A stretch of 30,554 nucleotides of DNA from a virus, in the IMG/VR virus record IMGVR_UViG_3300009130_000095, positions 1-30,554 of that record; one strand, 5' to 3'. Below, one piece after another: positions 16,244-24,400 of this stretch. Position 1 is the stretch's first letter. Each line of letters starts with the position of its first letter. A program made the position numbers and the translations under genes. The notes under the pieces are model-generated. The model saw nothing but the letters and a program-made list of their open reading frames with translations, had not been told where the DNA came from and made no database searches.

Positions 16244-18111
16244 ACGACCAAGACGTCTCGACACAAATTCTATCTGATATCACGGTGTATATGAAATACG
16301 CCCGCTATCTTCCAGAGAAGAACCGACGTGAGACGTGGGAGGAGTTGGTCGCTCGTAACATGGAAATGCACATGAAAAAGTATCCTGAACTCAAACAAGA
16401 GATCAAAGATGCTTACCAATTTGTCTATGATAAGAAGGTGCTCCCTTCCATGCGCTCCATGCAGTTTGCAGGCAAACCTATTGAAATCTCTCCCAACCGT
16501 GTGTTCAACTGCGCTTATGCTCCGGTAGATGACTGGCGTGTGTTCGGCGAGATTATGTTCTTGTTGCTGGGCGGAACCGGTGTTGGTTATTCCGTCCAAC
16601 AGCATCACGTTGATGAACTCCCAGAAATTCGGAAACCAAACCAAGAAAGAACCCGGAGGTATTTAATAAATGATAGTATTGAAGGATGGGCAGATGCTGT
16701 TAAGTATCTTGTCCGCAGTTACTTCTTCGGTGGCTCACGGCTACGATTTGATTATAGCGATATTCGCCCTAAAGGTGCTCGCCTTGTAACCTCTGGCGGC
16801 AAAGCCCCAGGACCACAACCTCTCAAGGAATGCTTGGTGAAGGTAGAAGGCGTGCTCTCTGAAAAACATGACGGCGACAAGCTCTCCGCCATTGAAGTTC
16901 ACGATATTGTTTGTCACATCGCTGATGCAGTATTGGCTGGTGGCATCCGCCGTGCTGCTCTTATCTCTTTGTTCTCCGCAGATGACAACGAGATGATTGC
17001 GTGTAAGGCGGGCAACTGGTGGGAGACCAACCCCCAGCGTGGACGAGCTAACAACTCTGCCGTACTTTTGCGGCACAGAATCACAAAAGAATTCTTCATG
17101 GATTTATGGAAGCGTGTGGAAGCATCCAACGCTGGCGAACCTGGCATCTATCTATCCAACGATAAAGACTGGGGAACCAACCCCTGCTGTGAAATCGGTC
17201 TACGACCATTCCAGTTCTGTAACCTGACCGAAGTTAATGTTAGCAACATTAAGGACCAGCAAGATCTGGAAGATCGGGTATGTGCTGCTTCCTTCATCGG
17301 AACGCTCCAGGCTGGCTACACAGACTTTCATTATTTGCGTAATGTGTGGCAGCGCACCACGGAGAAGGATGCTCTCATCGGCGTCTCTATGACCGGCATT
17401 GCTTCAGGGCGCGTTTTGGCAGATGACATAGATTTGACGGCTGCGGCTAACGTAGTCAAAGAAGAAAACGCTCGTGTGGCTCAGGCTATTGGAATCAATA
17501 AAGCAGCCCGCACAACCTGCGTAAAACCTGCCGGAACCACGAGCCTGACACTGGGAACATCCAGCGGCATTCACGCCTGGCACAACGATTATTATGTTCG
17601 CCGAATCAGAGTTGGCAAAAATGAGCCAATTTATTGGCACCTCGCCATTCACCACCCAGAACTGGTGGAGGACGAGTACTTCCGTCCCCACGATACAGCC
17701 GTCATCTCGGTGCCCCAACGAGCACCGGAAGGGGCCATTCTGCGTGATGAAAGCGCGTTCCAACTTTTGCGGCGAGTAAAGAAAATTACAAGAGAGTGGG
17801 TCAACCCTGGCAAACGCTCCGGTCAGAACGGACACAACGTTTCAGCCACCATCAGCCTCCACGAAAACGAGTGGACCGATGCAGGCGAGTGGATGTGGGA
17901 TAACCGCAAACACTATAACGGCTTGTCGGTTCTCCCGTTTAACGGCGGCACCTACCGGCAGGCACCCTTTGAGGACTGCTCCAAGGAGAAGTTTGAAGCG
18001 ATGCTTGCCACCCTGGAAGACGTTGATCTCACCAAGATTGTTGAAGACGATGACAACACTGACCTCAAAGGTGAGGCAGCCTGTGCGGGCGGTGCGTGCG
18101 AAATTACTTAA
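16240..18111 (+). CDS. nrdJ: Class II (B12-dependent) ribonucleotide reductase, monomeric type
   Basis: A 623-aa enzyme that makes deoxyribonucleotides using adenosylcobalamin, needing no oxygen and no second subunit. The radical-site loop N314-P-C316-C-E318 has the NxCxE pattern. The redox cysteines are C91 (VFNCAY) and C327 (QFCNLTEVN), and a C-terminal C615-x4-C620 pair (CAGGAC) can shuttle reducing equivalents, as in the monomeric Lactobacillus enzyme. The PAGTTS block (about 430) and GGTGVGYSVQ (107-116) are further hallmarks. It is shorter than the 739-aa Lactobacillus enzyme, with no ATP-cone domain visible. The sequence closely resembles what I remember of reductases from cyanophages. 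Its reductant (thioredoxin) is not encoded in this window. It overlaps the helicase gene by 4 nt, so replication and dNTP supply are co-expressed. Confidence 0.93.
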   Translation: MNDQDVSTQILSDITVYMKYARYLPEKNRRETWEELVARNMEMHMKKYPELKQEIKDAYQFVYDKKVLPSMRSMQFAGKPIEISPNRVFNCAYAPVDDWRVFGEIMFLLLGGTGVGYSVQQHHVDELPEIRKPNQERTRRYLINDSIEGWADAVKYLVRSYFFGGSRLRFDYSDIRPKGARLVTSGGKAPGPQPLKECLVKVEGVLSEKHDGDKLSAIEVHDIVCHIADAVLAGGIRRAALISLFSADDNEMIACKAGNWWETNPQRGRANNSAVLLRHRITKEFFMDLWKRVEASNAGEPGIYLSNDKDWGTNPCCEIGLRPFQFCNLTEVNVSNIKDQQDLEDRVCAASFIGTLQAGYTDFHYLRNVWQRTTEKDALIGVSMTGIASGRVLADDIDLTAAANVVKEENARVAQAIGINKAARTTCVKPAGTTSLTLGTSSGIHAWHNDYYVRRIRVGKNEPIYWHLAIHHPELVEDEYFRPHDTAVISVPQRAPEGAILRDESAFQLLRRVKKITREWVNPGKRSGQNGHNVSATISLHENEWTDAGEWMWDNRKHYNGLSVLPFNGGTYRQAPFEDCSKEKFEAMLATLEDVDLTKIVEDDDNTDLKGEAACAGGACEIT

Positions 18112-18136
18112 AGGGAAACAAAAACTATATTATAAT
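18108..18136 (+). promoter_or_regulatory. Possible promoter before the co-chaperonin pair
   Basis: A perfect -10 TATAAT (18131-18136) lies in an AT-rich stretch after the reductase gene. The best upstream match is TTAAAG (18108-18113) with a 17-nt spacer, which is weak. The ribosome binding site AGAAAGGAG (18145-18153) follows. Confidence 0.35.
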
Positions 18137-18159
18137 AATCGGGTAGAAAGGAGCCCCTC

Positions 18160-18393
18160 ATGGCTACTCTAAACTTTATCATGCCCCGCGATTTGAAAGA
18201 CGGCTTTTGCGAGAGAGAAGAGAAAACCCATAAGGTCAAACATTCTTGGTTACCATCTGGACAGACCCGTGCGATAGTGGGAGATCAGATTGCTTTAGAA
18301 TGTTATTGCAAACACTGCAACTTGCGCGAATGGACCCAGACTTCTCGCTTTGAATTTGAAATGCTCCAAGACTACTGGAAGGAATTACGATGA
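18160..18393 (+). CDS. Small Cys-containing protein, function unknown
   Basis: A 77-aa protein with an excellent ribosome binding site (AGAAAGGAG, 6 nt before ATG 18160). It carries C17, C48, C50 and C53 (in ECYCKHCNLREW), with H51 between; this could form one zinc-binding knuckle. The rest is a short basic/aromatic N-terminal part and a C-terminal helix (FEFEMLQDYWKELR). It overlaps the GroES-like gene by 4 nt, so the two are probably translated together. No family was recognised. Confidence 0.6.
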   Translation: MATLNFIMPRDLKDGFCEREEKTHKVKHSWLPSGQTRAIVGDQIALECYCKHCNLREWTQTSRFEFEMLQDYWKELR

Positions 18394-18641
18394 AACCATT
18401 GAACCGCAGACTACTTATTGAAGTAATTGAGGAGGAGCCACAACAAGGTGCTTTCTTCGTCCCGGTGGAGGAAAAGGTAGAGGAGTTTCTAACAGCCAAG
18501 GTAATTTCTTGTGCAGATACATGCACTGATGACTTGAGCGGTAAGACCGTGGTCATTCATTCTTTCGGCAGAGAAGAGGTAACCGTCCGAGGCAAAACCT
18601 ATACCTTCATTGGCGAAAATCACCTGATCTGTGTAGAATAA
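18390..18641 (+). CDS. GroES-like co-chaperonin
   Basis: An 83-aa protein that follows the GroES (Cpn10) plan from end to end. It opens with MKPLNRRLLIEVIEEE (compare GroES MKPLxDRVLVKV). Then come an insert with GAFFVPVEE at the place of the mobile-loop strand, a TAKVISCAD strand (compare GxVVAVG), a GKTVVIHSFGREEV strand (compare GDKVLY), and an ending YTFIGENHLICVE (compare YLILREDDILAVIE). It is slightly shorter than GroES (97 aa), mainly in the mobile loop region. Phage versions, such as T4 gp31, cap host GroEL to fold capsid proteins. Its gene starts inside the stop codon of the previous one (ATGA). No chaperonin gene is in the window, so it would partner with host GroEL. Confidence 0.75.
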   Translation: MKPLNRRLLIEVIEEEPQQGAFFVPVEEKVEEFLTAKVISCADTCTDDLSGKTVVIHSFGREEVTVRGKTYTFIGENHLICVE

Positions 18642-18645
18642 TATA

Positions 18646-19368
18646 ATGAAAAAGATTTTGAACGAGTGGAAAAAGTTTGTAAATGAGTCTGGCTTTAATC
18701 GGATCATGAACATTTTGTCGGGCAATGTCCCAGCGGTTGACTCCGTGGCGTTCTTGACCGCAGCCAACCCCCAGGGCGAACGTACCCCCGCACGCGAAAA
18801 CGTTCGTCTCAATAAGGACCTGGCTGCGTGGCTGCGTGCACGGGGCTTAGGGTTTATTCGCATCCGGGGGAAATTTGGTGGACCTGAAAAATCTTTCATC
18901 GTCAATAATATTACCAAGGATGAAACGATTGCTGCCGGTTTGGAGTTTGATCAAGAGGCCGTCATATGGGGAGAGAAAACTTTTGATTCCGAAGGTGATC
19001 CGACGGGGTTCAAGTTTTACTACATCGAAGGTGACGTAGTTCAACAAGAGCGAGACATGGTACTAAGCGGAGAAGGAATCGAAAACCGAGAAGACTTTTA
19101 TTCCCAGGAACGCCAATCAGCCGCTCGCAAATTTGTGATTCCCTTTTTCGATGAAGATTATGAAATCGTTCCAGCCGAAGAAGCTCAACATAATTTTGTC
19201 TTTCTGCCTCCCCTCAACGGGGAACAGATTAAGACCCACCAACACACCATCGATGAGATCAATGAGCGCACGCGCAAATCCCTCGACGAGTCGCGTACTC
19301 CAAAGTCTCGTTGGCATCATCGTCAACTCCTGCGATTGAAGCTGAAGGAATTAGAAAAAAGACTATGA
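18646..19368 (+). CDS. DUF3293-like protein with head-targeting-like leader
   Basis: A 240-aa protein. Residues 1-16 (MKKILNEWKKFVNESG) form a basic amphipathic leader much like that of the next protein and like the T4 capsid-targeting peptide (MKTYQEFIAEA), with a possible cut after FVNE. The body holds VAFLTAANPQGERTPAREN (about 34-52), then LNKDLAAWLRARG, and a SFIVNNI segment followed by LEFDQEAVIWGE. This is the order seen in the DUF3293 family: TAxNP, N-rich helix, Gly strand and FGQxAI-type ending. DUF3293 function is unknown. The C-terminal 70 residues, with HQHTIDEINERTRKS and a basic helix, extend past that domain. No clear Shine-Dalgarno precedes ATG 18646. It overlaps the next gene by 4 nt. 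Confidence 0.55.
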   Translation: MKKILNEWKKFVNESGFNRIMNILSGNVPAVDSVAFLTAANPQGERTPARENVRLNKDLAAWLRARGLGFIRIRGKFGGPEKSFIVNNITKDETIAAGLEFDQEAVIWGEKTFDSEGDPTGFKFYYIEGDVVQQERDMVLSGEGIENREDFYSQERQSAARKFVIPFFDEDYEIVPAEEAQHNFVFLPPLNGEQIKTHQHTIDEINERTRKSLDESRTPKSRWHHRQLLRLKLKELEKRL

Positions 19369-19925
19369 AAAAATTAATAAACAATTTTCGTCAGTTTTTA
19401 GCCGAAGGGCAGATGAGTGATTACGACAAAGATGGGGTTACTGCACTGTACCACTATGCGGATATGGGATACTATGGACAACCAGATGAACTGGTCATCG
19501 ATCCAAATAAGTTTGGCGCATCTTCCTATTCTCGTAACGAAAAGGAGCGGAGCAACTTTCCTCGATCTTTCTTTTATCTGGATCCCCAACAAAGGGAACG
19601 CAATGTAGCGCAAGGCAAAACTCTTTATACTTATGATATCCCCACCACTCAACTCTACGATTTTCGCACTGACCCTATGGGTTATGACCGCATAAGGTCA
19701 GAAGAAAATCCCAATGGACTCATTGCTCCTGATAATCCTACCAAACGGTTGTACCAAGGAGAAGGTCCCGGCACGTGGGGAGAACTTTTTGAGCAAGTAT
19801 CTAAAAATTATGATGGAATGTTTTACTCTTTACGCAGCTTTGATGTTGTAGTATTATTTAAACCTGTAGCCGCCAAGCGCATCCCCTCTGATGAGCAACG
19901 TGCGCTTGAGCAACCCTCCCCATAG
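19365..19925 (+). CDS. Protein with head-targeting-like leader, possible ADP-ribosyltransferase-like fold
   Basis: A 186-aa protein. ATG 19365 is chosen because it overlaps the upstream stop (ATGA) and gives the leader MKKLINNFRQFLAEGQ. This parallels the previous protein and the T4 capsid-targeting peptide, with a possible cut after LAE. The body begins LYHYADMG, then LVIDPNKFG, YSRNEKERSN, PRSFFYLD, TLYTYDIPTTQLYDFR and, near the end, WGELFEQVSKN. The order of an LYH-type strand, an LDPxxxG turn, an R-rich stretch and a FFY strand recalls toxin-like ADP-ribosyltransferase folds in phage proteins, but I cannot confirm catalytic residues. An alternative is an unrelated conserved phage family. 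No membrane segment or signal peptide is present. Confidence 0.5.
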   Translation: MKKLINNFRQFLAEGQMSDYDKDGVTALYHYADMGYYGQPDELVIDPNKFGASSYSRNEKERSNFPRSFFYLDPQQRERNVAQGKTLYTYDIPTTQLYDFRTDPMGYDRIRSEENPNGLIAPDNPTKRLYQGEGPGTWGELFEQVSKNYDGMFYSLRSFDVVVLFKPVAAKRIPSDEQRALEQPSP

Positions 19926-19938
19926 AAAGGTAACTAAA

Positions 19939-20901
19939 ATGATTAGAACCGCTGAGTGCATTACGCCTCACCACCCAGATAAAATTTGTGATCGGATCTC
20001 AGATGCAGTATTAGATGCGTGTTTGGCGCAAGATCCTCACTCTCGGGTTGCTGTTGAGACTTTGGGCGGCCATCGAAAAATTGTAGTAATGGGCGAAGTG
20101 ACTACCGATGCTAAGATAGATATTCCCCAAGTCGTGCGGAGCGTTTACCGTGATGTGGATTGCATTGATGTGCACGTCGTTACACAAAGCAATTATATAT
20201 CCCAAGGAGTGGATGTGGGCGGAGCCGGTGATCAGGGAATCATGGTAGGATATGCCTGTAATGAAAATCCGGCAAAAATCCCCCATGAATTATTTTTAGC
20301 ACGGCAGTTATGTCAGCTACTCTATGCAGAGTTTCCCTTTGATGGAAAAACTCAGATCACTTTGGATACAGGAGAGATCACAGCAGTAGTAGCCAGCTTT
20401 CAAAATGCCCCCGGAACCGTCCTCCGCGAACGAATAGAAGATTGGTTAGAATCTTTGGGTGAAGATGCGTATACCGTGGACCTTGAGATTCATGTGAACC
20501 CGGCGGGGGACTGGGACATGGGTGGCTTTGATGCCGATACAGGCGTCACTGGTCGTAAATTAGTAGTGGACAATTATGGACCCCGTGTTCCTATTGGAGG
20601 GGGAGCCTTCTCCGGCAAAGACCCCAGCAAAGTTGATCGCTCCGCTGCCTATATGGCGCGCCGCATTGCTGTGGATTATCTCGATTATTATAAGGCGGCA
20701 GAAGTTTATGTATATTTAGCCTATGCAATTGGTCATCCTTCTCCCGTCCAAGCTACGGCGATTGTGGACGGCAAAACTTATATGGTAGATGGTTATGACC
20801 TTACGCCGGAGGGTATTATAAATTTATTAGAACTAAAAACCCCCAAGTATCGTCGAACAGCTAACTGGGGTCATTTTGGCAACGGGTTTATCTGGGGTTA
20901 A
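19939..20901 (+). CDS. metK: S-adenosylmethionine synthetase (MetK)
   Basis: A 320-aa methionine adenosyltransferase, making SAM from methionine and ATP. The start is ATG 19939, giving MIRTAECITPHHPDK, with GAAAGG (19925-19930) upstream; an upstream in-frame ATG at 19891 lies inside the previous gene. The family motifs are intact: HHPDK (11-15), GAGDQGIMVGYACNE (95-109), LTGRK-like VTGRKLVVD (203-211), GGGAFSGKDPSKVDRSAAY (220-238) and the C-terminal RRTANWGHFG. It is about 60 residues shorter than bacterial MetK (384 aa), with loss mainly in the region between residues 135 and 190. All ATP and methionine loop residues that I can place are kept, so it is probably active. It would support the MT-A70 methyltransferase encoded 4 kb downstream. 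Confidence 0.93.
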   Translation: MIRTAECITPHHPDKICDRISDAVLDACLAQDPHSRVAVETLGGHRKIVVMGEVTTDAKIDIPQVVRSVYRDVDCIDVHVVTQSNYISQGVDVGGAGDQGIMVGYACNENPAKIPHELFLARQLCQLLYAEFPFDGKTQITLDTGEITAVVASFQNAPGTVLRERIEDWLESLGEDAYTVDLEIHVNPAGDWDMGGFDADTGVTGRKLVVDNYGPRVPIGGGAFSGKDPSKVDRSAAYMARRIAVDYLDYYKAAEVYVYLAYAIGHPSPVQATAIVDGKTYMVDGYDLTPEGIINLLELKTPKYRRTANWGHFGNGFIWG

Positions 20902-20922
20902 TACCCAGAGGAGACAAGAGAA

Positions 20923-21282
20923 ATGAGTGAAGAACAGAAATCGGTTGAAGAGGTAGCTGATGATCTAATCCCTAAGCCACCACCGAAGTTGGCACCAAGA
21001 GGGATTACGAGTTTCACAGTTTATCGTCAACAAGACGAAACTGGAGTCTCTGGAGAGGGAGTAGTTATTGAAGGCGTCGTCATGGCGACGGGTCAATGCG
21101 TCGTGCACTGGCTCTACCCACCCCCGCGCGGAGGTATTGCCATTTTTGACAGTATGAGCGACTTTGTTAAGGTTCACATTGAACCACACCCAGCCAATCA
21201 AACTATCATCACTTACCAAGACGGTCATAAAGATGTCTACGGCGAGAAGCCAGATGAAGATAAAGAGTCCGAATCCCCCTAA
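20923..21282 (+). CDS. Small beta-rich phage protein, function unknown
   Basis: A 119-aa protein with AGAGGAG (20907-20913) 9 nt before its ATG. It has an acidic/Pro-rich start and tail around a strand-rich core: GITSFTVYRQQDETGVSGEG, then VVIEGVVMATGQCVVHWL, GGIAIFDSMSDFVKVHI and TIITYQDGHKDVYG. This pattern (R-x-x-DETGVSGxGxVxEGV, then W, then VH) resembles a widespread small phage protein family whose function is not known to me. It ends a transcription unit: a strong terminator follows 45 nt downstream. Confidence 0.6.
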   Translation: MSEEQKSVEEVADDLIPKPPPKLAPRGITSFTVYRQQDETGVSGEGVVIEGVVMATGQCVVHWLYPPPRGGIAIFDSMSDFVKVHIEPHPANQTIITYQDGHKDVYGEKPDEDKESESP

Positions 21283-21326
21283 TGCTCCTATTTAGAATAA
21301 TTGGAGATCCCCATACGATGGGTGGC

Positions 21327-21359
21327 GAGCAGGGACATGGGATCCCTGCTCATTTTTTT
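21327..21359 (+). terminator. Strong intrinsic terminator
   Basis: GAGCAGGGA (21327-21335) pairs perfectly with TCCCTGCTC (21343-21351) around a 7-nt loop, and seven T follow (21353-21359). It ends the unit before dnaE; the dnaE promoter begins 2 nt after the T run. Confidence 0.9.
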
Positions 21360-21360
21360 C

Positions 21361-21388
21361 TTGAACAAATCAGAAATTCTGATATAAT
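21361..21388 (+). promoter_or_regulatory. Sigma70-type promoter for dnaE operon
   Basis: TTGAAC (21361-21366) and a perfect TATAAT (21383-21388) with a 16-nt spacer, immediately after a terminator and 29 nt before dnaE. It should drive dnaE, the methyltransferase and dUTPase as one transcript. Confidence 0.8.
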
Positions 21389-21417
21389 AATATTACATCT
21401 AAAAGAGAAAGGTTTCC

Positions 21418-24400
21418 ATGGCAAACCGAATTGAAAGCAAGATCCCCTTCGTGGGATTACATGCCCACTCAGGACTCTCCCCTTTTGACGGGCTGGGGAT
21501 GCCTGGTGAACACATGGACTTCGCCTACGAGAACGGGATGAACGCCCACGCTCTAACAGACCATGGACATATGAACGGCTTGTCATTTCAGGTGGAACAC
21601 TTGAAGCAAATGAAGGCAGACGGCAAAGACTTCCGAGCCCTCTACGGATGCGAATCCTACTTCATCAAGTCCCATCGTAAATGGCGCACAATGTATGAGG
21701 AACACAAAGCCAACTCAAAGCGCCGCCAAAAGAAGGAAGAGTACGGGATGGTTATTGAGGATGAGGATCGCCAGAAAAAGCGCAACCCCCTCAACGAACG
21801 ACGCCACCTCGTGATGGTTGCACAGAACCAGGCAGGTCTTAATAATTTATTCAAGTTAGTTTCAGACAGCTACCAGCCTGAAAACTTTTATCGCTATCCT
21901 CGTATGGATTTTGAGATGCTCGACAAATATAACGAGGGACTGATCATCAGCAGCGCCTGTATGTCTGGTCCTTTGTTTGCCGACTTCTGGAAGAACCGAG
22001 ACAACGGTGAGGAGCATGTGCTTGCTGCCATGCGCAACACGATTGCTCAATTCAAAGAGATCTTTGGCGACAGGTTCTACGGCGAAGTCCAGTGGAACGA
22101 TATCAAAGAACAGCACGAGGGGAACAATTATATTATCCAAGCCTGTATGGAAATGGGTGTTGAAGTAATCAGCACCGCCGACAGCCACTACCCCCGACCA
22201 GAACTTTGGAAAGACCGGGAGATGTACAAGCGCATCGGTTGGGGCGGCAAGGTTCCCGAGTGGGCTGACCCCGACAGCCTCCTTCCAACGTCGGTCGATG
22301 AAGTCGGCTACGAACTCTACCCGAAGAACGGCGATCAGATGTGGGAGTCCTACAAGAGGTATTCCGGCAAGCATCAGATTGAATACGATGACACTTTCAT
22401 CCGTGATAGTATTGAGCGGACGCACCATATCGCCTTTGACCGATGCGAGGACTTCCTACCCAACAGCGAAGTGCGCCTCCCGGAATTCGTGGTCCCCGAA
22501 GGGAAGACTGCCATTCAAGCTCTGACCGCCGATGCTCTTGCGGGCATGAAGAAAAAGAATATCACCGACCCGGAGTATGTGGATCGCTTGAAGTATGAAC
22601 TCAACATCATTAAGGAGCGTGGGTTCGCTCAATATTTCCTGACGATGAAAGCCATCTCGGACAAAGCCCAGGAGGAAATGCTGGTCGGACTTGGACGAGG
22701 TTCCGCAGCCGGTTCACTTTTGTCATATGTCCTCGACATTACGCAGGTGGATCCTATCAAGTACGCGCTTCAATTTGAAAGGTTCTTAACGAAAGGGGGG
22801 AAAGGGTATCCCGATATTGATTTTGATGTGGAGGAACCCATGGCCCTTAAGGAGCAGTTAGCGGAGGAATGGAGCAAGATCGGCGTCAATGTGGTCCCCA
22901 TCAGTAACTTCAACACGCTCCAACTCCGCTCACTTATCAAAGACATTGGCAAGTTTTATAATATCCCATTCACCGAAGTGAACAAGGTGACCGGTGTGAT
23001 GATGAGCGAAGCCACACCACTAGCCAAGAAGGCACACGGTCAGACCGCTGGCGTGTATACTCCCACATTTGACGAGGTAAAAGAATACAGTGAAACTCTT
23101 CAAAACTTCTTCCAAAAGTATCCTCATATTGAGACTCATGTTGATAATCTGTTCGGCAATATGCGGAGCATATCACGACACGCTGGTGGCGTGGTGGTAG
23201 CGGAAGACTTAGACAAGCACATGCCGCTCATCAACTCTGGCGGTGTCATCCAGACTCCATGGAGCGAGGGGCAGAACGTCAGGCACTTGGAGCCGCTCGG
23301 CTTTATTAAGTTTGACTTGCTCGGCTTGTCAACTCTCCGTATGATTTCGGGAGCAATCCGTCACATCCTCAAACGCCATCAGGGAATTGAGGAGCCGACC
23401 TTTGAGCAGGTAAGAGATTATTATAATACTCATCTCCATCCAGACGTGATTGACTTTGATAATCAAGAAGTCTGGCGTGAGGTTTTCCACAAAGGGAAGT
23501 GGGCAGGCATCTTCCAGATGACTAACGGCGGAGCACAACGGTTCTGCCAAGAAGCCCAACCAGAATCTCTTTTGGACTTCGCTGCGGTCACGGCTATCTT
23601 CCGCCCTGGACCACTTAGCGCCAAGGCTCACAGTCTGTATGTCGCAAACAAGAGCAACCCCAGCCAAGTACACTACGAGCACCCAATCATCAAAGAAGTG
23701 CTCGGCGATACATACGGCTTGCTGGTCTTCCAAGAGCAGTTGGCTATGCTCGCCCACAAGCTGGGCGATGACCTATCGCTGGACGAGGGCAACCTGCTTC
23801 GCAAAGTCCTGACGAAAAAGGGAACAGGAAAAGATAAAGTAAAGAACAAACTCTATAAGAAGTTCGTGAAGGGTTGTAACAACCACGGCTTGTCAGAGGA
23901 GATCGCCAAGAACCTCTGGGCAAAGATGGAATACTTCTCAGGCTACGGCTTCAACTTGTCGCACGCGGTTTCCTACGGTGCGGTGTCCTTCCAGTGCGCG
24001 TGGCTAAGTTATTATTATCCCGTTGAGTGGATGGCTGCGTTCTTGGACAAGGAGCCAGAAGATAAAAAGGCAGGAGCAATTAACACCGCCAAGTCCTTTG
24101 GGTTCGAGATTGTCCCGCCAAGCGTCAACAAGTCAGGACGAGTCTGGGAGATTGCCGAGGACGGCAAAACATTAATTCAACCGCTTGCTGGCATCAAAGG
24201 TTTAGGCGACAGCGCCATTGATCAGATTGTGAGCAACCGGCCCTTCAACACCGTGGAAGAGTTCCTGTTCAATGAGAACATTACTTACTCCAAACTCAAC
24301 AAGAAGGCTCTGGATGTTTTGGTGCGGAGCAAAGCTCTTGACGAGTTGATGGACGACAGGTTCACAGGTCTTAAACACTATTGGTCAGCCATTGCTGTGG

